64,000 nt of DNA from Magicicada septendecula. Its lineage: Eukaryota > Arthropoda > Insecta > Hemiptera > Cicadidae. The notes under the pieces were generated by a model. It ran no database searches. It was not told the DNA's origin and saw only the letters and a program-made list of their open reading frames with translations. Made by a program: the position numbers and the translations under genes. This document shows, in pieces, positions 56,740-64,000 of the stretch. Numbering within the stretch: the first letter of the stretch is position 1; every line of letters starts with the position of its first letter. The stretch spans positions 423,013,479-423,077,478 of the forward strand of contig CM068369.1 of NCBI GenBank assembly GCA_034769895.1, read 5' to 3'.

Positions 56740-59670
56740 ACCATAAAACAATAAATGGACAATTTTAAATATTTTGTTTTACGGTTCAGACCTCGCAACC
56801 TTTGGACATTGAAGTGTGATATAACTGAATAATAATGATGAAGATTTGTAAATAAAGGTTTAGTGAATTTAATTGTGTGTATTGTAAAATGTTAGGTAAA
56901 CAATGTGTATGTAGGTAATTGTTGTAATAATAACATTAGTATTTTGCAATCTAAATCAATAACAAAATTAATTTTGAAGACAGTAATTAGCGAATTGTAA
57001 TTGTTTTGATAGCAATTGAACTTGTATTTTCAATAATTAATTTAATTAAAATAATTTGAGATGTGTTAAATATTTTGATTGATTTGAATGTTATATAATT
57101 GAATTTTCTAATGGATTTAAATTATTTCAGGAGATGTGAATTTGGTAATTAATTAATGAATAAATGTTAAATTGCTGAATGTGAAATAACATTTTGTTAA
57201 ATGTTTCAGAGGTAACGTGGAGTTGTTGGTGTGTATGGTGTGTATATTTTGTGTTTATGTCAGTAGGTGAATAAAGTACTGTAAGTATAAAATTTTATAA
57301 TACAAGTCGGAGATAATAAAATGTTTACAGATGTTTAACTCAATTGAAAAGAATTTTAAATTCAATAATGAGAATAATTTGAGATAATGGTTTTAAATAG
57401 AAACGAACGAGACAATAGTGTGTGTGGATTGGGGGGTTGCTCAGGTGAGCAACAAATTTAAATTTCATAACGTAAAAATTATAACTCAGTTTTGCTCTAA
57501 TTAAATGCTTGTATTATGATTTGATAAATAGGTGTTCATATGGTTAGTATACTATGTTTATTCTGTCTCATAAATGTTTTATTTTATTGTGTTAGGAATA
57601 TAGGGATTAAAGAAATATGTAATCTATATAATTTTGAAGTGTGTTGATAACAAAGTAAATACCTAGACCGACCGGCAGGCGGTTTACATAATTGTACCAG
57701 AGTCAGAGAAAGGGGAAACAATGATGTGTAGTATGTTAGATATAAGGAGTGATAAAAATATGTATTTCATGTAATTTGCATAATTTTGAAATGTGTTTGT
57801 GGTAAGGTCATCCACCTTGCTAAGCAAATCAGCTGATCAGTAGTAGAATGTCACTGATAAATTGTTTACTAATGTCCAAGGTAATTAATGTTCCATATGA
57901 TGTTAATGTGGTTAAAGATTTTATTTTAAATGAGGAGAATAATTTAATATAGTTAAGATTTTTAAATGATTTGTAAAAGATAGTAAAAGATAGATTTTGG
58001 GTGATTAATATTTTGTGGGGACATGTAGATCAGTCCAAGTTGAATTTAAAGTGGTGATAGAGATGAAAATGTTGTTATGAATAAATGTAATGATGTAGAA
58101 TTTGAGAAGTATTGAGAGTGACACAGTAGATATGGGGAATATGTGTAGAGTAATGATTGATATATTGATGTTTATAAATGATGATATTATTTTGTAGTTG
58201 AAGTGAGGTAATAAGAGTGTTAATTAGGGGATGGTAATTTTGTAAGAGGGGATAGTGTAGTGTAGGAGTCCGCAACAAAAAGGTTGGGACGGGAAGGGAC
58301 CGATTGGTGGGAAGGGGTTGCCTTAGGTAGAATCCAGGAACCAGATTAAGGGAATGAGCTTTGGGGGGGGGGGACACATATCCTAAGTACAAAGGGTTAG
58401 AGAGTATTTTTTTTTATATCGAGAGAATGATGCAGATTGAGTTTAGTAGTAAGTTGGGTTTAGAGATTGTTGGATAGATGTTTTGATAGAGATGGGTGTC
58501 ATGTTAGTTAAAGTTGATGAGTATTAGAGTCAGAGGGGTAGAGATTATAAATGTATGCCTACCAAGTGGTAAATTAAATTGTTATGAGTAATTAAATCAC
58601 CCAAACTAATGGAGAATGCGATTGTGAAATAAAGAAAGTTATAGGAAAAATATAAAATTTTGATTGAACCAAGTGACAATATTAATAGAATTTGAGAATA
58701 AAGTAAAGTTATAAAGTGTTTATTTTGAGTAATTTAAATATCAATTTTATTGTTAATCATAATATTTTGTTATTTTGAATGTTTTATTTTATTGTATTTT
58801 TGTGTTTGAAGATAGAATTCTAAAGAGGTTCAATGTATGTTAGGATGTAACTTATGTATAACTTCTGTAGGTCAAGGTTCTTGACTTGACCCAGTTTGAT
58901 CAGCTGATGTGTGATGTTCTATACTAGACCCGTTTTGGCCATGCAGTGATGCCAATTTTGCTTTTTAATTAATTTGAATAATTTTAAATAATTTCCATAT
59001 TGAGAAAAAATATATTGTAATAAATTAAAAATTTTTGAATTTAAATTAAAAAAAAAAAAAAATTTTTTTTTGATTTTTTGCCTGCCATCCAACTGATGTT
59101 TTGAACTCTGATTATATTATTGTTTGTGTGTATTAATAGTGTTTTTATTGAATTGTATTGTTTAGAATAGATGTATAATCACAGGTTAGGATAAGGATAT
59201 TCATGTTTTAATAAATGTTCAACTTGTTTATTTTCTAATGATCAAAAATAATGAAGAGAATTATTCAGTTTAGATAAAAGATTTGTATTTTGATTTTGAA
59301 ACTTGGTTTCAATTTAAAGAGAATTCCTAAATGTAACAAGATTGGATAGGATGTAGTTATAGGTGTGTGTGTGAGCCCAGTACTGTTAAAGGCAGCCCAG
59401 TGTGCATGATAAGGGGGAACATATCAGTTGAGGATCTGGCATGATATAAGCCAGGAATTTGGATTTTGGGGAGGCATGTTGGAAGGTGAGGTGCACTGTG
59501 GTGCGTGTCTGTTCGATTTTACGGTGTTGGGATCTCGTACAGAGAAGTCCAGTGATCTCGTTCAGGTGCGGCCATAGTCGCCGAGCCAGGGGGTTGTTTA
59601 CCCATGAAGTATAAGAGCTAAAAAGGGGGTTGTTGGCACCATATCCTCACCGGTCCTCTTAGGGGTTTTA
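56740..59670 (+). other. Long non-coding interior of element C
   Basis: About 2.9 kb with no supported frame. Blocks such as tcacccaaactaatggagaa (58603), gggacacatatcctaagtac (58371) and gggatctcg with agagaagtccagtgatctcg (59529) are shared with elements A and B. A short A/T run lies near 59047-59075. Confidence 0.6.
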
Positions 59671-59671
59671 G

Positions 59672-59711
59672 CAATGAGATTTTTTCTGTTTCGGCAGAAG
59701 ATACCTCATTG
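59672..59711 (+). other. Hairpin before the element C polypurine tract
   Basis: The arms CAATGAG, TTTTCTGT and GCAGAAGATACCTCATTG pair around UUCG. Stem bases next to the loop differ from A and B but still pair. Confidence 0.75.
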
Positions 59712-59723
59712 GGGGGGGGGTAT

Positions 59724-60853
59724 TGTAACGTGACGAATTTGGAGGGAATTTTATTTTATTAAATTTTTGGGGTTTGTTAAAAATATTCATAAATATAATT
59801 TCCATCTGTGACCAGGCCACGTGTTGAATTAAAACAGTGCGCTAACAAAGGAACAGTATGCCTGAACTGTTGTGTAACCTTTACGAAAGAATGTACCAAG
59901 CGTCATTTCTTAGAACTTTGCGAGTGTGTGGCAGTACGTCCGGGCGCGCCACACAAGCAGGTGCGCAGACTGACGCGGAATTGTAAAACTCAAAATGGCT
60001 TATAGAAGAATCTCTGTTCGCTTCCTTGTCCATGCTGGAGGATGTGAGTCTAAGCCCAGCCTCTTTTGTGACGTCAACCAGTGCTGACCAAATGTCATCC
60101 ACGACAAACACACAAAACACCACATGTGTTAAATGGGACACAACAGTGACAATTAAATAGCAGGCATTGTTTTCCACCTTGAGAGACGCAATCTAGTTGG
60201 TAGTGAGCGTAGAGACGCTCCCCCCAGTTCGCTTATAGACTGTGCCTGGCCAGGTACTAGCCCCAAGGGGCTCTTTTAAAAGTTATAATTTTTAAGTAAA
60301 AAGTGAGTAACTAAGGTAACAGCAATGCGACAGTGTTGTTCGAGTTTCAACCAAAGGACACAAATATAAATTTTGACATCCAAGAAGTGATAAATGAGTG
60401 GCCACGACTTTGAGAGGACGCCTCGTGCCGGCGAAGGGGATCGGTATCAATTTCACTAATAATGGGGCGCATTTTTATTTAAAAGGGGGTTTTAGTGTGA
60501 ATGCGTGAATGATTGGCAGGCTGGGCTGTCTGTACATTAAATTAAGGTAAGATACTAGTGTAAGGTCAAAGTAGTACTTGTAGTAATGGAATGAATAACA
60601 CAACAAGAAATTATTATGCTGTATTTATGTTTTCTAAATTTTGAGTAAAGATCTAACAGGGTTGCTAAAAGTTAAAAAATAAAATGCATTAATTCTCTTC
60701 AAAAATGAGTTACGCAAATGATTTAACTAACCTTTAAACCATACCGGCATCTTACGTTCGTGCGACCGGATCTTGGACCCAGAAAATGTTTTTAACAGGT
60801 AGGTGGTAATAAAGTATGTATTTGTATTTGAGATAAATAAACGTAACTTCACA
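59724..60853 (+). repeat. 3' LTR of element C
   Basis: 1130-bp partner of 54225-55354, following TATT after the polypurine tract. Confidence 0.95.
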
Positions 60854-60857
60854 ATTA

Positions 60858-61387
60858 CTATTATTTTGTTTCATTGTTTAGTGATATGTATGTCGAATAT
60901 AATTATAATCGATTGTCCATACGGTAGATTAACATGTAGTAACATGGAAAATGTAATCTTAGCAGTTCTATGTTTTAACAACTGTAAATCATCAAGTTCT
61001 ATGATTTATCATAAGTGGGCAAATTTTTATTGATATGACAAAATTTGTTTTTATTGTTGAAGTCGTAATGTGAGTTTCACAGCTGCAACTGAGACAACAA
61101 CATAACAAAGTACCGTTCACATATTTTATTCTGTTTGTATGTGTACATTTTAACAAACTGTTGTTATAGTAGGACTCAGAAGACTAAATGTGTAGCATGA
61201 ATGGGTTCAGAAAAATTTATCAAAAATCATTTTGTGAGCCCACCTACGAACTTTCATAAAGAGCATGCAAACCATTTAAAAGACTAAGAATATAAACCAT
61301 TGCTGTTTTACATTATCTGCTAGGAAAATATTGTACTTCTGATATCTGTATTGTGCACGGTATCATTATATCACAAATGGTACTTGC
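60858..61387. other. Dynein intron with dispersed-repeat copy
   Basis: 60985-61090 matches 47055-47168. The rest shows no gene. It borders the GC donor of the exon at 61388. Confidence 0.6.
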
Positions 61388-61601
61388 CTTTTTCCAGTCT
61401 TTGATTGAGTACTTTAAGAGCAGCAGCAAGGTCTGTGTCATTGAATTCATATAGCTTAACCCAACCTTGAGGTATATACTTCCGCCGCTCCTGCACCACA
61501 GCATGAAACCAAGCCAGAACAAACAAAGGTCTCGGCACTTCGTGTTGTTGCTCCCACGTACTATACGTGCGCATCATATTACGTTTCACACCTTGTGGTG
61601 C
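61388..61601 (-). CDS. DYNC2H1: DYNC2H1-like exon (ERR-YIPQGW region)
   Basis: This 214-bp exon starts after the acceptor ttgcag in phase 0 and encodes 71 codons plus one base. It opens with APQGVKRNMMRTYSTW and continues with LFVLAWFHAVVQERRKYIPQ and GWVKLYEFNDTDLAAAL. The strongly conserved dynein heavy-chain signature LAWFHAxxQERRxYIPQGW lies in the C-terminal half, after the motor ring's AAA6 entry. The exon ends AAAAG followed by gcaagt, a GC donor, unlike the GT donors of the other exons. The spare G joins AT of the next exon to give Asp, continuing LEK-DGRDIKW. The next upstream exon was not found in the 2.4 kb to the right. Confidence 0.9.
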
Positions 61602-61698
61602 CTGCAAGTTGACGGGTATATCATTATTTATTCGTTTTCATTTTTACTTTGATTCATATGTAGAAATACAAGTTAATTTTTGAATGTCCCTTCCACAG

Positions 61699-61844
61699 CT
61701 TTTGAACATTACCCAGACTCAAAGAATTTAAGCCATAATTTCAAGAAGATTAAAGGAGAGAGCATTGAAAGGGACAGAGATCTGTTTTGCAAAGTGATCT
61801 ACACCTCTCTTATGGCTCAGAATGCTGAGCGTCAAGACAAGTGA
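61699..61844 (+). CDS. Candidate terminal exon or gene remnant, unidentified
   Basis: After an acceptor-like cttccacag the plus strand is open for 47 codons and ends in TGA at 61842: FEHYPDSKNLSHNFKKIKGE, SIERDRDLFCKVIYTSLMAQ, NAERQDK. There is no ATG in frame, so it could be a last exon of a gene on the opposite strand to dynein, a processed-gene scrap or chance. The composition looks protein-like but I do not recognise it. Confidence 0.25.
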
Positions 61845-62489
61845 ATTTAAACAATTCCTTCAGTAATATAGAGATCACAGTATGTAATGATATGTTATCA
61901 GCTATAAAGGTTACAGAGCATACACAGATCACTTGTTATTGCAAGACAGACTGAAAAAAATCAAGTTCAGATAGGATACCAAAACATATAATGGACTACA
62001 CCTTTCACAGAAGAACAAATGGAACTTCACTATGGTTACAATGGTAATATTTTGAACAAACAACAATGCCAACTTTGTCACCACTTATTGCAAACTGCTA
62101 GTAACTTCGCTCTTGACAAGGCTTTTTGGTGTTTCCACCATCTTCAGGTCTTAAATGATATAGGTCTAAAAGTCTATGAAGTTGTTGTTTAAGACCGGAA
62201 AATGGTGGAGACACTGAAAGGCCTCATCAAGAGAGAAGTGACTAGCAGTTTTGCCATAAGCAGTGACAAAACTGGTGTTAAGATGGCTGCTAATAAAACT
62301 AACTTGACTGCAAACAATTACTAAACTAACAAATGGTATAAATGGTAGTGGTGAGCAACTTCATGTCATACTTCTGAAAATGTTTTAAACAAATATAATC
62401 AGTCAACATAAACTTACTTACTAAGAGACTTACAGCACTCAAAGTACAATTGGTGCACCAAACCTCTACACTTTGAAATGTTTTTTCCA
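61845..62489. other. Unclassified intronic sequence
   Basis: No supported gene. A minus-strand frame at 62326-62601 has no recognisable motif. Confidence 0.4.
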
Positions 62490-62770
62490 CATTAAATACC
62501 GGAAAGGGGTAGTTTACCTGCAACCTTTTACGTTTTAACAAGAGTAAATTGCTTAATTTTGATAAATAAAGTATCCTGAAAAGAAGGTCATAATAATCCA
62601 CTGTAGAAAGGTAGATGAAATATCTATCAATGAAAAGGGTAGTTGAAGGGGGAGGGGTAATTTTTTTAATAAATTAAAATGGTAGTTGATGATGGAGGAA
62701 GTAAATTTTATAAGTTTTATATGTGTAATACGTTAATGACAACAAATAAGTAGTTTCTATGGAAACATTT
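62490..62770. repeat. Unclassified dispersed repeat, copy 2
   Basis: Matches 37740-37960 and starts with the end of one minisatellite unit (ggaaaggggtagtttacctg). The related tail at 63775-63835 lies about 1 kb further on, after a CA microsatellite. Confidence 0.7.
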
Positions 62771-62924
62771 CATTTCACTTTAACAAAATTCTATATTTTT
62801 CATTTTAATTTAAATCACGTATGAGTGAAAATATATCGTTCCTGGCAGGCAAGCATATCTCAATTATGTAATGTTTACTTTTCCAAAGTTTTATTATTGT
62901 GATTACTGCAATAAAAAGGCTGGC

Positions 62925-62927
<3 letters not shown>

Positions 62928-63016
<89 letters not shown>
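62928..63016. repeat. Long CA microsatellite
   Basis: About 44 uninterrupted CA units, the longest simple repeat in the window. The His/Thr- and Cys/Val-repeat frames across it are artefacts. Confidence 0.97.
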
Positions 63017-63018
<2 letters not shown>

Positions 63019-64000
63019 TCACGTTATTTCTGGCCTCACTCATGTTTATTTTCTTATGTTTGCACGCTTTTTAAGTGGAAAGTGCCGAAACCCACACCAA
63101 CACAATGTGTGCAAGCCGAAAAGATGGACATCGATTTGCTTCCTGTGGATGGCTGGACAGTGTTGTTGTATTAAAGCAATTAATACAATCTGTGTACTTA
63201 TTTCTATTATGATATGAGAATTATAAACTAATATGTGCATGTGTTATGTATGAAAAATATATAAATATTTTTCTCCTTTGGAAAATTGTTTGCCCCTCCT
63301 TGAAAATATTTTGATCACCCTGATGGCTAGTTATTTACTAGCCTGTGTGGAATATAGCGTTATGCCATGGATCAGAATGGTAGGTGTTAAACAGGAGACA
63401 CAAACACACTAAGGAAGAATTATACGGGTGAACAGAATAGTCGTTCAGGAAATCAGAAGACAAATGGAAAGAAAGAAATCAAGACTCGATTTTGAAAAAG
63501 AAAAATGACTAGTATAGTATTGACAGGAAAGACTTTGATAACACTATAGACATCCCTCGCCCCTTGCAGCAAGAGTCCAATTTCACTACAGGAATCAGAT
63601 CGCAGCTACCTTTAGCTAGCTCTTCGTTCGACCTACAGACATTTTATCCAAAAGTACAGTCCTTCCTCACAAAGGTTGAGGATAGTCTTAATCCACCTGA
63701 CATGGTGGTGCCATTTTAGCTGATACGTAATTTCTTTAGAACTCAAGCATCCACTTATTTAATTAATATTTAAATGATTTTAAATATAAATTTTAGGACA
63801 TGGAAGTCATGTATGGTTCTCCATACCGATTTTTTAAAATTGTTATATTAAATGTTTACTAATTTATATTTTAAAATTATCTGTTTTGCAAGTACTGTCT
63901 CTATTTTCTTTTTTTTTTTTAATTACAAATAAATCAGTTTACTGACACCTGATGTGTCAACCACTTTTTACCATGGTAAGTAAGTGGCCTCCAGCCTTGG
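63017..64000. other. Right-edge sequence, mostly unclassified
   Basis: Contains the dispersed-repeat tail at 63775-63835. No dynein exon or other gene was recognised. Confidence 0.4.

Larger units (their letters stand above)
54225..60853 (+). mobile_element. Element C: young non-autonomous LTR element
   Basis: Plus-strand element, antisense to the dynein gene. LTRs 54225-55354 and 59724-60853 are 1130 bp each with about 11 differences (about 1%). Ends are TGTAACGTGACG and ACTTCACA; the target duplication is atta (54221-54224 and 60854-60857). The PBS is TGGCGCAGCCGAAAGG at 55357, like the TGGCGCAG-type serine-tRNA PBSs of insect Gypsy elements, and a ten-G polypurine tract lies at 59711-59720. 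The interior has a Gag-like region and then 3 kb of non-coding sequence. No pol. Distantly related to A and B. Confidence 0.92.
22445..61601 (-). other. DYNC2H1: Partial host gene: cytoplasmic dynein 2 heavy chain, C-terminal region
   Basis: Six minus-strand exons with canonical acceptors, and donors GT except one GC, translate in order into the end of a dynein heavy chain. Phases agree at every junction (phase 1, 0, 1, 0, 0). Diagnostic pieces in order are ERRxYIPQGWxKxYEF, AIYGGRVD, FFGLPANIDRS, LSPLLNLWKKLNQ, HQDLANISRAIKG and DTFHPEAFLSALRHQSAR. From family knowledge they fit cytoplasmic dynein 2 (IFT dynein), not dynein 1 or axonemal chains, because FGLPANIxRS followed by LSPxLNLWKKLNQ is typical of DYNC2H1. 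The protein drives retrograde intraflagellar transport in cilia; in insects this means mainly sensory neurons. Exons encoding the motor ring would lie to the right of the window and the last exon(s) to the left. Introns are 3.6, 9.6, 2.1, 15.5 and 7.4 kb, and almost all of that length is transposons. Confidence 0.88.

Noticed and set aside
62400-62460. Possible extra dynein exon before a gtaagtctct donor
   Set aside because: The translation does not match the expected dynein segment preceding APQGVKRN.
62805-63174. Poly(His-Thr) and poly(Cys-Val) proteins
   Set aside because: Translations of a CA microsatellite.

Overview
The window is eukaryotic, AT-rich and very rich in transposable elements. 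It looks like an intron-dominated stretch of an arthropod genome, most likely an insect with a large genome. The evidence is spliced exons of one animal gene together with animal-type transposons (Merlin, mariner, a Penelope-like element, an I/Loa-like LINE and several Ty3/Gypsy LTR elements). There are no bacterial-style operons, rRNA genes or CRISPR arrays. The species cannot be fixed from the sequence alone.

Host gene. Six minus-strand exons (61388-61601, 53771-53961, 38171-38294, 36020-36117, 26251-26463, 22445-22626) join in consistent phases. They encode about 340 residues of the C-terminal part of cytoplasmic dynein 2 heavy chain (DYNC2H1-like), the retrograde intraflagellar-transport motor. 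The upstream part of the gene and its last exon(s) were not found in the window. Its introns hold nearly all the other sequence.

Layout from left to right. 1-8294: old Ty3/Gypsy-type element A (plus strand, diverged LTRs), interrupted by an intact-looking Penelope-like element (3254-6452, minus, 12-bp target duplication, hammerhead ribozyme in each terminal repeat), then a fold-back mariner derivative (7560-8291). 8295-18123: nearly whole, young Ty3/Gypsy element D (minus). 18124-22444: LINE fragment and a diverged LTR related to element C. 22445-26463: two dynein exons, a mariner fragment and a 490-bp fold-back element. 26488-34984: element E (minus), a very young non-autonomous relative of D whose Gag-like protein carries an LDL-receptor class A-like segment. 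It sits about 21 nt upstream of a dynein splice acceptor. 34985-38640: two dynein exons and a minisatellite. 38700-46980: decayed LINE (plus) split by a composite Merlin transposon (40010-44426, 8-bp target duplication). 47169-53409: non-autonomous LTR element B (minus). 53771-53961: dynein exon. 54225-60853: non-autonomous LTR element C (plus). 60854-64000: dynein exon with a GC-AG intron, dispersed repeats and a long CA microsatellite.

How the parts relate. A, B and C are distant relatives that share internal blocks, including a UUCG-type hairpin just before the polypurine tract. No pol sequence was found in any of the three. D probably represents the autonomous lineage from which E was derived. 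The most unusual items are the LDLa-like segment in E, the hairpin shared by A, B and C, and the position of E beside the dynein splice acceptor.
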